A stretch of 64,000 bases of DNA, from the NCBI GenBank assembly GCA_016169945.1, contig JADLSH010000367.1:2170001-2234000 (forward strand), written 5' to 3'. Within the stretch, counting starts at the first letter, position 1. The number at the start of each line of letters is the position of its first letter. The position numbers and the translations under genes were made by a program. Positions 27,999 to 37,529 of this stretch are shown piece by piece. The notes beneath the pieces were generated by a model that made no database searches, was not told where the DNA came from, and saw only the letters and a list, made by a program, of their open reading frames with translations. The DNA comes from Trachythela sp. YZ-2020. Lineage: Eukaryota > Cnidaria > Anthozoa > Malacalcyonacea > Clavulariidae.

Positions 27999-28266
27999 GT
28001 TACGCAACGCTTTATGTTACGCAACGCTATTAATATTTAAACGTTACGCAACGTTTTATGTTACGCAACGCTTTATGTTACGCAACGCTTTATGTTACGC
28101 AACGCTTTATGTTACGCAACGCTATTAGTATTTAAACGTTACGCAACGCTTTATGTTACGCAACGCTTTATGTTACGCAACGCTTTATGTTACGTCATCT
28201 CATTATTATTCTTACTTCCAGGCGTATGAATACTAATTACTCGCTGTATAGGCCTGATAAGCTACT
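27999..28266 (-). repeat. Polinton right terminal inverted repeat
   Basis: Complement of the left terminus. It contains more copies of the 17-bp unit than the left end (some with AAAACG or TTTAAATATTAAT variants), so the tandem part has changed length after insertion or between replications. Confidence 0.92.
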
Positions 28267-28446
28267 TCCATCATACTTGATTCTTCTATCTAATACTCTT
28301 TGCTGACTTTTATAGATTTTATTTTGCATATTTTTCGCTTTAAAATGATGCGTCAGTTTGACTGCGTGTAACTGTTTGTTTTATAGAAGACTGAAAAATA
28401 TTTAGAAACCTTATTCTAATTTCAATTTTTTATTTTAAACTATTAA

Positions 28447-28681
28447 AGGTGATGTAAAGTCCCGATGTAAACAAACCGGCAACGTCCGTTTGTTTACATT
28501 TTAAACACACTATATTTAAAAAATTATGATGTGTTCTGGTTCGCTATGCTTTAAATAAATACAGATTCGAGTTTCTGATTTAGAAGATGTCGAATTTTAG
28601 TCGAAACAACGCGAAATTTGGGCATTGTTTACATCGAGGCACCCCCCATAACACATGCGCAGAATGGACTTTACATGGTCT
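28447..28681. mobile_element. piggyBac-like MITE, 235 bp
   Basis: TTAA flanks both sides (28443-28446, 28682-28685). Inverted ends share ATGTAAAGTCC (AGGTGATGTAAAGTCC on the left, AGACCATGTAAAGTCC on the right), with a subterminal GATGTAAACAA repeat near both ends. No coding capacity. Confidence 0.6.
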
Positions 28682-28689
28682 TTAAAGCT

Positions 28690-29888
28690 TTGATGAACAA
28701 CCTTTTTAGTTTGCTGAGTATATTTAGACTCTACGACTACATCTTTACATTAAGTTAATGTCTTTGAATTTCCAGCATTTTAAAATTATTGAGTTTAATT
28801 TGATGATGTATACCTAGCAAATATATAACATTTTACCGTTGTCTGTTCCGGTTATAGATACACAGTATGACGTCATAACGTGGCAAAATTGGCCCACATG
28901 CTGACTGGTACAATAGGAAAATGTTATCTATATTTGTTTTATATAATAACGAAGTTGGAAAAGCTCAACTAATCTGGTACCGAAAAGGTTTGGAGCTTTA
29001 AATCGCGGAAAGAGATTCACAGGCTATTTAACGTGTCCATATAGAAAACAACGCATGCCATTGGTTGGTGATGCTTCTAAAAGAGCTGTCATTGGGTTAA
29101 GGATATTACGTCGCTGAAAAACAGACCGAATGGGCCACTTTTTGTTTTTGCCGAATGAACGCTAGTCTGTCGCACGTCAGTGGTCGCAAAAATCACTCCG
29201 ACTTTTCAAAGTCAAGATGATAAGATCCACTTCTGCAATAAAGCAAACAGAATCGTTTGTCAAACCCAAGTAATCGTAGGTTTGAAAAAATAGCATGGAA
29301 GGCACAACACAAACGAGAGCGATACATGCTATATAAGAATGACTGTCTTTAAAAATTATGTAATGTTCTCTGCCATAGTTGATCAGTAAAAACCCAACAC
29401 TGACGCTAGCTTCCTAATATACAAGTTGATAGAGCCGAGTCAACTGCATGGAGAGAGTATATATGCACAAATCCCCATTTGAACGCACGAGATATTCTCG
29501 CTATACTTATATTAACCTCGATCAACATTCTCGCGATGGCACAGTGTTCAACTCTCTTTCAATATTTTGTTATATGATTATAGCGATTGTATCATATTCC
29601 ACTGATGACTGCCTGAAATATATGTAATGTATATATCTTTTAATTTGTTTTACTTCAAAACTCAATAATTTAGAATATTTCATATCAGATGACAGACAAC
29701 ATTATTGCTATTCTTTAAATAGAAACCACCTATACTCCTCATTATCTTATAACCTCGTATATAGTATACTGCATGTAACGTGTTTTCAACCTAAAGCATG
29801 ATTTCGTTATTATCCAAATATAATGAAACAGTACTTAAATGCAAAAAAGGGAAATTTAAGTTTGATTTAAGTTTTAATATATTACTAT
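28690..29888. other. Stretch without recognisable genes
   Basis: AT-rich with no supported coding frame. It holds one copy of a 53-bp repeat (29294-29346) also present at 37739-37791. Confidence 0.5.
29294..29346 (+). repeat. 53-bp dispersed repeat, copy 1
   Basis: The block starting CATGGAAGGCACAACACAAA is identical to 37739-37791 in the same orientation. Confidence 0.85.
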
Positions 29889-30035
29889 TATCATTTATAG
29901 ACCCGGAGCGAGGGGAATTCAGCGAAATATTACCCGAAGTGATGATATTTCCCGAGGGGCTTTGCCCCGAGGGACATATCATCACTGAGGGTAATATTTC
30001 GCCGAATCCCCCGAGCGGAGGGTCTATAAATGATA
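29889..30035. repeat. Palindromic hairpin element, 147 bp
   Basis: Arms of about 70 bp starting TATCATTTATAGACCC fold back on a short loop (about 29956-29966). The arm contains AGCGAAATATTACCC. The arms are imperfect, and the structure looks like a foldback MITE without coding capacity. Confidence 0.75.
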
Positions 30036-30262
30036 TATTATACCGAAAGTTAATTAAAGAACCCACTAAGTTGAGCCAGAGTGCATTCGGTGTAGTCTAA
30101 TCGGAAGATCTTCGGCGTAGAGTTACAGTAAGCCTTGGCGTACTGGCGCACAATCATCTTTCCTGGCGTAGTGGCGTACGCTGTTTTTAACTTGTCGGCG
30201 CATAAATACCAATAAAATAATAAATACGTCAAACGATTCAAACGGCGTAACACAGTAACAGG

Positions 30263-30830
30263 TTAATGTAGTTTAATATGTTGAAATCAATCATAAAATA
30301 GTTTGAACTACTGGCAACTTAGCACGACAAGAAATACATTGAGACACATTTTTGTGGCATATATATTGGGCAAGGAAGCGCTCGGACGGTCTAGAGGCTC
30401 TCGCTAACCTACGTTTTTACCTAGAGGAACAGGAGGACCTCTAGGTTGCAGAGGGGGTGAGCCAGCTCTGTGCATGTTGTTCAGTGAGTTGAGACCTGAT
30501 GATCTAGAGACCACCATTGGTTATACTGAGACAGTAAGGGCACTCAAGACCTGACAGAGCATGCAAAAACTGTAGGTTTTTCTAGAGGAACAGGTGGACC
30601 TCTAGATACAGGGGAACAGGCGGACCCCCGTTCAGGTCAGTCAGCTCGTTGAAATTGAGTCCTAGTTGGACTTGGTGACCAACTATTGGTGCAGGGTACT
30701 CAACTATTGTCTGACTGACCCATCGAGTCTCTAGGTCAGGTCATTAGGTCGCATTTACGACCTGAATGTCCTGTAACTGCACTTCACGTGGTGAAGTGTT
30801 GTCCCGAAGGACAGCACTTCCCTGCCATTA
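30263..30830 (-). repeat. Split direct repeat B2
   Basis: Matches 31421-31989 apart from about one indel. Contains inverted submotifs such as TCTAGAGGAACAGGTGGACC. Confidence 0.9.
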
Positions 30831-30965
30831 TTTATTTATTTTAATTCACTACCATAACAAGTTAGCAATTACAAATGTATAGGTCACGTACACAGACGAT
30901 CTACGTATTATGTCGACATGCATATTATTATCGTCCAGTCCCTTGCTTTGGGTGAGGTGGGTGGG

Positions 30966-31419
30966 TTTTTTTTGTATAGTAGAGGTTTTATACCTTCTAA
31001 TTAACTTTAAAAATTTGACCAGCGATGTTGACGCATTGGCTGAGGTCTTGCGAATGACCAATGCATGCATGAACTGTAGGCAAAAGTCTTTGTAGAAAAA
31101 GGGGGCCATTGTTCTCGTGCACGTGAAGGGAAAACCTTCAGGAGAATTTTTGATTGGTCAAACTCAAGTTTGCATCAGTTGTTCACATGCTAAGTTGCCA
31201 AAGTTCGATTTCTTTTGATATTTATAATTATTAACAAGGCTAGTAAAGGGACTGCCTTGTTCTATCGAGGCACTTGACCTTGTCCGAGCTAAATTTAGTG
31301 CATGTGATAATCGCGGTGACAGCTAGACTGGAGAAAACCCATGTGTAGGGCAGATAGAATCTTCTTGAACATATTACTCCATTAACCGCGAATTTATAGC
31401 TTTGCATATAAATTTCTTA
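30966..31419 (-). repeat. Split direct repeat A2
   Basis: 454 bp matching 36397-36850, starting at a T-run followed by GTATAGTAGAGG and ending AAATTTCTTA. Confidence 0.9.
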
Positions 31420-31420
31420 T

Positions 31421-31989
31421 TTAATGTAGTTTAATATGTTGAAATCAATCATAAAATAGTTTGAACTACTGGCAACTTAGCACGACAAGAAATACATTGA
31501 GACACATTTTTGTGGCATATATATTGGGCAAGGAAGCGCTCGGACGGTCTAGAGGCTCTCGCTAACCTACGTTTTTACCTAGAGGAACAGGAGGACCTCT
31601 AGGTTGCAGAGGGGGTGAGCCAGCTCTGTGCATGTTGTTCAGTGAGTTGAGACCTGATGATCTAGAGACCACCATTGGTTATACTGAGACAGTAAGGGCA
31701 CTCAAGACCTGACAGAGCATGCAAAAACTGTAGGTTTTTCTAGAGGAACAGGTGGACCTCTAGATAACAGGGGAACAGGCGGACCCCCGTTCAGGTCAGT
31801 CAGCTCGTTGAAATTGAGTCCTAGTTGGACTTGGTGACCAACTATTGGTGCAGGGTACTCAACTATTGTCTGACTGACCCATCGAGTCTCTAGGTCAGGT
31901 CATTAGGTCGCATTTACGACCTGAATGTCCTGTAACTGCACTTCACGTGGTGAAGTGTTGTCCCGAAGGACAGCACTTCCCTGCCATTA
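31421..31989 (-). repeat. Split direct repeat B1
   Basis: 569 bp copy directly abutting A2; the junction AAATTTCTTAT / TTAATGTAG corresponds to a circle junction of the element. Confidence 0.9.
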
Positions 31990-32547
31990 ATGACTGTCTG
32001 TACAAAGTACAGATTGTCATTTCAGCCACGGGAAGCAAGGCCGGGATGAACGTTCGAAAGAGCAGAAAAAGGATGGCAAAATAACTGAAGAAAATGCGTC
32101 TTTCAGAATAAAGGCTGTGGAACAGTGTGCTGTTACGCGTTTGTTTGGTTTAGGGACATATTCCTTTTCTTTTTTTTTTTTTTTTTTTTTGGTGGGAAAA
32201 ATATCTATTTTGGAAAGATTAACTGGAATATGTGCAAAAATGGCCAAAAATATTTTTTGTTTTGTTTTATGTGGATGGAAAACCAAACCGAAATAGCGAT
32301 AAGCATGGTTTTTTGTTCTGTCTCGACCCATCTCAAAAGTGACCGTCCATCCCTTATTACTCCTTCTTGAAAAGATTGTCAGCAAGATTTGTGTATGTGG
32401 ACCATTGACGCAAATTCGAGGGTACCGTATAGTCGTCGTGATAACGTGCTAGGAAAATATAGGTTATACGGTATGAAGTACGCGAGAAGGGTCCACATAT
32501 CCAAAATTAGGCGACTAATTATAGAGACTATATATTGATAAAATGGT
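31990..32547. other. 3' untranslated part of the retrotransposon
   Basis: No supported gene. It contains a run of about 20 T at 32170-32190 between the recombinase stop codon and repeat B1. Confidence 0.6.
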
Positions 32548-33555
32548 TTAATGTTTGGTACTTGCGGTCAGTTTATATGGAACAGAAACTAAAACATCCT
32601 TTGGAGTTCTAATGTATCTTTCATAACAGTCTGAAGACCAACGTCCCAGTGTTTTAATGAGCCAAGAAGGTAGTCCTGCGGAACCAGCGGCCGTGGCAGC
32701 TCCGATCCTGAAACTATGCGAGGCATACAGATTTTCATCTAGTCCTTGACCTTTAAGTAGACTACGTAAATGTGACGTTAGTGTTATACGGGTAAGTGGA
32801 ACACCAGACTCAAATTCGAAAAGCGGCCGAGTTGTTTGGACAGACGATGACTGGAGCAGATAGGTTTTCATAGCCCGGACAGGACAAAGTTTATTAAGCG
32901 ATGATCCAATTGTTAAACGACATCCACGGCGAAAAGGGTCGGTTTTAGAGCGTTTAATAACTACGTCATAATATTCCGCATGCAAAATGTTCGGGTGGAA
33001 AATAATGTCAGTTCGTGAAAGGTGGCAGTCGGGATCAAATGGGGAATTACACGTAAATTCACTACACCGGAGGAAACCAAAGAAGGCCAATGTAAAGGCA
33101 GCCCAAAGCATCACATTGTCCAAGGAATCTGTAAACTGAGGGCGTAGTGCGGAATGAAGGCACTCGAGTTCGTGAACGGTAATCGGCCGCCGATCCCTCA
33201 TCTTTTCACCCTTGAGGCGTTTCAGACCTTTAAGGCATTTTTGTAACAGTTGCATGCTTCCCATATCAAATGGGACTTGAAAAATTACGTGAAGGTAAGA
33301 CACGCTAGCTAGGTATGTTTTAACCGTTGCGTAGCAAACTGATTTTGATAAATGACCAACAAAGTAAAGTAGAGTAATTTCAGTCGCAGGCAGTAATGGT
33401 GAACAGGGTGTCACGATACCTTTGGCGAGACAAAATGAAATAAACTGTTTAATACCCGCAGCATAGGTTTGTTTTGTTGATGCTGCCCAAGAATGTTGAA
33501 TAAGTTCATGAACACGGTCCTTTAAATTTGAGTCAGGGATGCCGGGATGACGCAA
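32548..33555 (-). CDS. Tyrosine recombinase of the retrotransposon
   Basis: 335 residues with a SAM-like N-terminal core-binding region (STKQTYAAGIKQFISFC) and a catalytic domain. Visible catalytic residues are Arg in GFLRCSEF, Lys in KRSKTDPF, His-x-x-Arg in YASHSFRIGAAT, the GRW segment and the Tyr nucleophile in CYERYIR. It integrates the circular DNA copy by site-specific recombination instead of a DDE integrase, explaining the absence of a target duplication. Its start overlaps the end of the RT frame by 34 bp, so translation may be coupled or reinitiated. All key residues are present and the frame is open. Confidence 0.93.
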   Translation of the reverse strand: MRHPGIPDSNLKDRVHELIQHSWAASTKQTYAAGIKQFISFCLAKGIVTPCSPLLPATEITLLYFVGHLSKSVCYATVKTYLASVSYLHVIFQVPFDMGSMQLLQKCLKGLKRLKGEKMRDRRPITVHELECLHSALRPQFTDSLDNVMLWAAFTLAFFGFLRCSEFTCNSPFDPDCHLSRTDIIFHPNILHAEYYDVVIKRSKTDPFRRGCRLTIGSSLNKLCPVRAMKTYLLQSSSVQTTRPLFEFESGVPLTRITLTSHLRSLLKGQGLDENLYASHSFRIGAATAAGSAGLPSWLIKTLGRWSSDCYERYIRTPKDVLVSVPYKLTASTKH

Positions 33556-35414
33556 GCCAGAGGAGAGGCCAATGGCGCTAATTGTTTGAAGCGGTCCATC
33601 TGAAAACGAGAGAGCGAGTCAGCAATGCCATTGTCAAGTCCGCGTACATGCTTGGCCGTAAACGTAAAATTATTTTCTAGTGTGCAAAGAACTATCGGTC
33701 GTAGTAGATCCATTATCTTCGGACTTTTTGACGTCTTTTGGTTAAGAATTTGAACGACGGACTCGTTGTCGCAGAAAAACACAATGCGTTTAGCTGTCCA
33801 CCGGGAACCCCAGAGACAACAGGCAAGATAAATTGGATAAAGCTCTTGCCACACTATCGAAATACCGGTTTTTTTATTAATATTTTGGTCAGGCAGCCAG
33901 CGGCCTTGAAACCATTGTCCTGCTAAATAACCACCAAAACCTATTGAACCTGCTGCATCGGTATATAACTGAAGTGATGGGGATGGGGTCTGGTCAGAGT
34001 CAAGAAAGAGACTAATACCGTTCCAGTGTTTTAGAAAAACCTCCCACATAGCTAAATCCTTATAAAACCCCGAGTTTAATCTAATGAAATGATAAGGCTG
34101 TTTAACACCACATGTTAGGACAATCATGCGACGAAGGAACGCGCGTCCTGGGGCAATGACACGACATGCAAACTGGAGAACCCCAATAAGAGATTGAAGC
34201 TCCTTTAACTTACAGGAAGAGCGTTTTTGCCAATATTCAAGAAGAGTCCTAGCCTGACTTAGTTTATCTTCGGGCAGAAGAGCCAGCATGCGAATAGAAT
34301 CTAGGGTAATCCCAAGGAACTCTAAGGTCTGAGTAGGGGCAAAGGTTTTCCCAGGGGCGATAGGAACATTCAATTCAATGAACAGACACAACAATTTACA
34401 CAACGAAGTTAGACACGACGAACGAGGGGCAGCTTCAGCTATAAAGAAATCGTCCAAAATGTGGAGAACATTTGAAACACCTAATTTGTTTATAAGAATC
34501 CATTCAAGGGCATCCGAAAGCATATTGAAAATATAGGGTGCACTGCGGAGGCCAAAGGGGAGTACGCGGTCGAAAAAATACAACCCACGCCATTTCATGC
34601 CGAGAAGTTCCCAGTCGTCAGGATGTACTGGGATATTTCGGAAGGCAGATTGAACATCAGTTTTTGCCATGAAACAATTCGGTCCTAATTTTAGAAGGAT
34701 TCTTATAGCATCGTCAAATCTGACATACTGTAACGAGTAATCTTCGGACGAAATGTTAGCATTAACGCTAGTATCGGACGCTTTTGGATAGGATAGGTGG
34801 AAAATTGTTCTCCATTTGGACGAATTCTTCTTAGGGACGAGACCCAAGGGGTAGATTTGGAGATTTGTAAATGGCGGGCTAGTAAAGGGCCCAACTGTGT
34901 GGCCTTGTTTAACTTCATCTAACAAGTTCCCATCAACTATTTCTGGCAACATATAGGCAGTTTTAAGATTTTTAGAAACGTAGGGGTGACGGGGCCCATT
35001 ATAACCAATTTTAAAACCTTCTCTAAAACCTGCACAGAGGTCAACAACAAATTCACGATCTGGGTGGTCAATTAGCATAGACTCAAGTAAATTAACGTTA
35101 ATCGGTGTAACTGGTTTTAATCTGTCAACAAAATCTTTATTTGTGTTTTCTGCGACGCGGAGTGTCATCAGTTCGTGTAGAGCTGGTGTCAACGTGTTCA
35201 TAGGCGCCGTGCTGTCCGCCACAGCCAGGTCGGTTGCAACGATGTTCGAAAGAACATGGATTTGCTGCGCACGGGAGATTCCCGTTAAAGTTTCGGCAGA
35301 AACCTCGGTAGCTGGAAACTCTTGGCCGACTCCCTTCGAACCTTGATGAGGAAAGAGGGCATATATCAGACATGTGATCAGCGCCGCCACAGACAAAACA
35401 AATAGAACGCGCAA
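33522..35414 (-). CDS. Reverse transcriptase - RNase H polyprotein
   Basis: Up to 630 residues. The RT domain shows MAKTDVQSAFRNIPVHP near 247, VLPFGLRSAPYIFN near 285 and the catalytic HILDDFF near 320 (LDD in place of YxDD, usual in DIRS-like elements). RNase H follows from about 483, with YTDAAGSIGFGG, QELYPIYLA, FCDNESVVQIL and a late D in GLDNGIADSLS. No methyltransferase or hydrolase domain, found in some DIRS and Ngaro elements, is seen. The first 70 residues overlap the Gag frame and are unlikely to be conserved; an ATG at about 35201 is a plausible start if no frameshift from Gag is used. Confidence 0.92.
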   Translation of the reverse strand: MRVLFVLSVAALITCLIYALFPHQGSKGVGQEFPATEVSAETLTGISRAQQIHVLSNIVATDLAVADSTAPMNTLTPALHELMTLRVAENTNKDFVDRLKPVTPINVNLLESMLIDHPDREFVVDLCAGFREGFKIGYNGPRHPYVSKNLKTAYMLPEIVDGNLLDEVKQGHTVGPFTSPPFTNLQIYPLGLVPKKNSSKWRTIFHLSYPKASDTSVNANISSEDYSLQYVRFDDAIRILLKLGPNCFMAKTDVQSAFRNIPVHPDDWELLGMKWRGLYFFDRVLPFGLRSAPYIFNMLSDALEWILINKLGVSNVLHILDDFFIAEAAPRSSCLTSLCKLLCLFIELNVPIAPGKTFAPTQTLEFLGITLDSIRMLALLPEDKLSQARTLLEYWQKRSSCKLKELQSLIGVLQFACRVIAPGRAFLRRMIVLTCGVKQPYHFIRLNSGFYKDLAMWEVFLKHWNGISLFLDSDQTPSPSLQLYTDAAGSIGFGGYLAGQWFQGRWLPDQNINKKTGISIVWQELYPIYLACCLWGSRWTAKRIVFFCDNESVVQILNQKTSKSPKIMDLLRPIVLCTLENNFTFTAKHVRGLDNGIADSLSRFQMDRFKQLAPLASPLACVIPASLTQI

Positions 35415-36375
35415 GACCGGTAAACTTATCTAACCACAGCTGCAGATGACGTTCGCCCCAATTGAGCGCTGGATGTTTTGCGGCGAGCTTCCGAAAATCA
35501 ATATCGTACGCATACCAAGCTAAACCTTTAAACTTTTGCGAGGCTTCTCGGATTATGCGCTGGTAGGCAAACAATTGCGAGGCCTTATACGGAAATTTAG
35601 CGACAACGACCGACGCGTAAATACCAAAAGCCGTAAGCCACTTATCGAGACTGTCAATTTTTGGACGCTTGCCGAAATTTGAAAAATTTGGTAGAGGTAT
35701 TGAAAAACCCTGATCACCCTCGACTGACAGGCGAATTGGACCGAAAGAGGGGCGGTCTGAATTACCCGGGAGAAGTGAAGAAAAATCGACAAACTCACCA
35801 TTTAAGATCTGCTCTTCGAGTTTCTTGGGCAAACTGGGAGTCGCTAATGACGAAGAGTGGGACAGCGAGGAAGCTTGCGATGACGCGATCAGGGAAGCAA
35901 CGTGGGAAGGATTGCCAAGGTCCAAAGAGGGCGTTGGCGCGGTTTGCGCGGGAAAATTTATTACAGGCGTTGGTTGAGGTGGCGTTGTTGGAGATACGTT
36001 CTCGCGTGCCAAAACGTCGCGCAGCAACGGTGCAAGGTCAGACGCCAGCGAGAGGAGAGATTCTGAGGAAAATTGTGGCGTATTTGCGGTCATGTCAGGA
36101 GGTGGTGGACGTGGCGGGATTTCTGTTCCCTCGTGAACGGCAAGACGTCGCAATAGAGTTTCCCTCGAACCAGAAAGAGCGAGGTTTCTCTGCGCCAACA
36201 GAAGATGGAGAACTTCGGTGGATAGGTCGGCGTAGTTCGTGGGAGAACCAGATGGCTGTTCGTTGGCGCGGTGATTGGCGTTCGACGGTTCGCCGGCGGT
36301 TTCGGCCATAGGTTGCTCGTTTCGAGGCTGTTGACGAGCGCGAGTAGATCGACGTTTTGTAGGTTGTTTAGGCAT
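35137..36375 (-). CDS. Gag-like protein with SAP-like motif and zinc knuckles
   Basis: The ATG at 36375 gives 412 residues. It has a basic N-terminus (PKQPTKRRSTRARQQPRN), then a SAP-like helix-turn-helix (LSTEVLHLLLAQRNLALSG, followed by ETLLRRL) near 45-75, which in other proteins binds DNA. A Pro/Thr/Ser-rich linker, a conserved globular region (DSLDKWLTAFGIYASVVV to LQLWLDKFTGLAR) and Cys/His clusters (CFVCGGADHMSDIC; CNRPGCGGQHGAYEH) follow. This matches Gag-like proteins of DIRS-order retrotransposons that package RNA. The open frame extends upstream to 36540 through repeat A1, but that part is shared with A2 and unlikely to be translated. Confidence 0.85.
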   Translation of the reverse strand: MPKQPTKRRSTRARQQPRNEQPMAETAGEPSNANHRANEQPSGSPTNYADLSTEVLHLLLAQRNLALSGSRETLLRRLAVHEGTEIPPRPPPPDMTANTPQFSSESLLSLASDLAPLLRDVLARENVSPTTPPQPTPVINFPAQTAPTPSLDLGNPSHVASLIASSQASSLSHSSSLATPSLPKKLEEQILNGEFVDFSSLLPGNSDRPSFGPIRLSVEGDQGFSIPLPNFSNFGKRPKIDSLDKWLTAFGIYASVVVAKFPYKASQLFAYQRIIREASQKFKGLAWYAYDIDFRKLAAKHPALNWGERHLQLWLDKFTGLARSICFVCGGADHMSDICPLSSSRFEGSRPRVSSYRGFCRNFNGNLPCAANPCSFEHRCNRPGCGGQHGAYEHVDTSSTRTDDTPRRRKHK

Positions 36376-36396
36376 GTCGGAAAGAATTATTTTATT

Positions 36397-36850
36397 TTTT
36401 TTTTGTATAGTAGAGGTTTTATACCTTCTAATTAACTTTAAAAATTTGACCAGCGATGTTGACGCATTGGCTGAGGTCTTGCGAATGACCAATGCATGCA
36501 TGAACTGTAGGCAAAAGTCTTTGTAGAAAAAGGGGGCCATTGTTCTCGTGCACGTGAAGGGAAAACCTTCAGGAGAATTTTTGATTGGTCAAACTCAAGT
36601 TTGCATCAGTTGTTCACATGCTAAGTTGCCAAAGTTCGATTTCTTTTGATATTTATAATTATTAACAAGGCTAGTAAAGGGACTGCCTTGTTCTATCGAG
36701 GCACTTGACCTTGTCCGAGCTAAATTTAGTGCATGTGATAATCGCGGTGACAGCTAGACTGGAGAAAACCCATGTGTAGGGCAGATAGAATCTTCTTGAA
36801 CATATTACTCCATTAACCGCGAATTTATAGCTTTGCATATAAATTTCTTA
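36397..36850 (-). repeat. Split direct repeat A1 (5' end)
   Basis: 454 bp copy just upstream of the Gag-like gene, so it should contain the promoter. Confidence 0.9.
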
Positions 36851-37345
36851 TTTTACGGCCCAAAATAATGTAACTAAACGGCGAATGACTTTAAACTTCT
36901 CAAAAATGGGCCTAAAACGTGTGGAATTTTTGCAGAACTGACCCATACAGTCATACGCCCTGGCGTGGGTGAGAGTCGAAAGAATGCCGGGCCAGGGTGG
37001 GATGTTGGCGTAGCGTTGCGACTGCTTTGGCGTATCTTCGGCGTAGCAATGTAGCATTTACACCGAATGCACCCTGGAAGTTGAGAATAAACTTGCTGAA
37101 TCAGAATAACTAAGCGAATACAATGTTTAATTTCTTATTTTTACCTGAGTTTCTGACGTTTTCCCTTTAATATATTTGAGCTTGTATCCTTTGGATCATT
37201 GAAGGTAACATACCTCTTGAAAATCGTCATTTAAATGAATAAATCTTTTACGAAATTACAAACAAATTACGAACGCCATATTGTTTTCCCGCCATTTTCA
37301 CACATTGAGTCGTGCGTGTTGTCTCGCGTGGTCTACGCGAATAAT

Positions 37346-37383
37346 GTTCCACCCCATGTTCCCCGGGGAACATTGGGTGGAAC
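37346..37383. repeat. 38-bp near-perfect palindrome
   Basis: Arms GTTCCACCCCATGTTCCCC and its complement meet without a spacer and differ at one base. Confidence 0.85.
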
Positions 37384-37529
37384 ATTGTCAAAAGGAACGC
37401 AGGCTCGCTAAGTGATGACGTAAGGCTTCGTAAGGCGTGATATCGCGATTAATTTCATGCTCACGTGGCACAAACTGAGCTTTCTGATTGGACAATTTGA
37501 AGTTGAGGTATAATGTTAGTATATAATAA

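Larger units (their letters stand above)
5248..28266. mobile_element. Polinton/Maverick (adintovirus-like) element, 23 kb including a nested insertion
   Basis: The element begins AGTAGCTTATCAGGCC and ends with the complement. It is flanked by a perfect 6-bp target duplication TCCATC (5242-5247 and 28267-28272), the duplication length known for Polintons. It encodes a protein-primed PolB, an rve integrase, major capsid, penton, protease and packaging ATPase. Without the 7187 bp of nested insert plus duplication, it would be about 15.8 kb, normal for the family. Most frames are open; the ATPase is split and the penton and integrase are frameshifted. It is best read as a recently inserted endogenous copy of a virus-like transposon that now lacks some functions. 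Confidence 0.96.
30263..36850 (-). mobile_element. Tyrosine-recombinase retrotransposon with split direct repeats (PAT/Ngaro type)
   Basis: On the minus strand the order is A1 (36850-36397), Gag-like, RT-RNase H, tyrosine recombinase, B1 (31989-31421), A2 (31419-30966), a 135-bp spacer, then B2 (30830-30263). This A1-ORFs-B1-A2-B2 layout is the split-direct-repeat structure of PAT and Ngaro elements in the DIRS order. No target duplication is visible, as expected for recombinase-mediated integration. The two B copies (568 and 569 bp) appear to differ by about one base, indicating a recent insertion. All three frames look intact. Confidence 0.9.
30076..37077. mobile_element. hAT-like MITE split by a retrotransposon
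   Basis: The left end CCAGAGTGCATTCGGTGTA matches the complement of the right end (ACACCGAATGCACCCTGG). Both are flanked by a perfect 8-bp duplication AAGTTGAG (30068-30075, 37078-37085). Excluding the retrotransposon at 30263-36850, only about 415 bp remains, with repeated GGCGTA motifs and no transposase. The 8-bp duplication suggests hAT, though the ends start CCAG rather than CAG. Confidence 0.8.

Noticed and set aside
29798..30066. Open frames on both strands over 29.8-30.1 kb
   Set aside because: They are translations of a palindromic hairpin, symmetrical on the two strands.
35661..36311. 216-residue plus-strand frame
   Set aside because: Antisense to the Gag-like gene, which has recognisable SAP-like and zinc-knuckle motifs.
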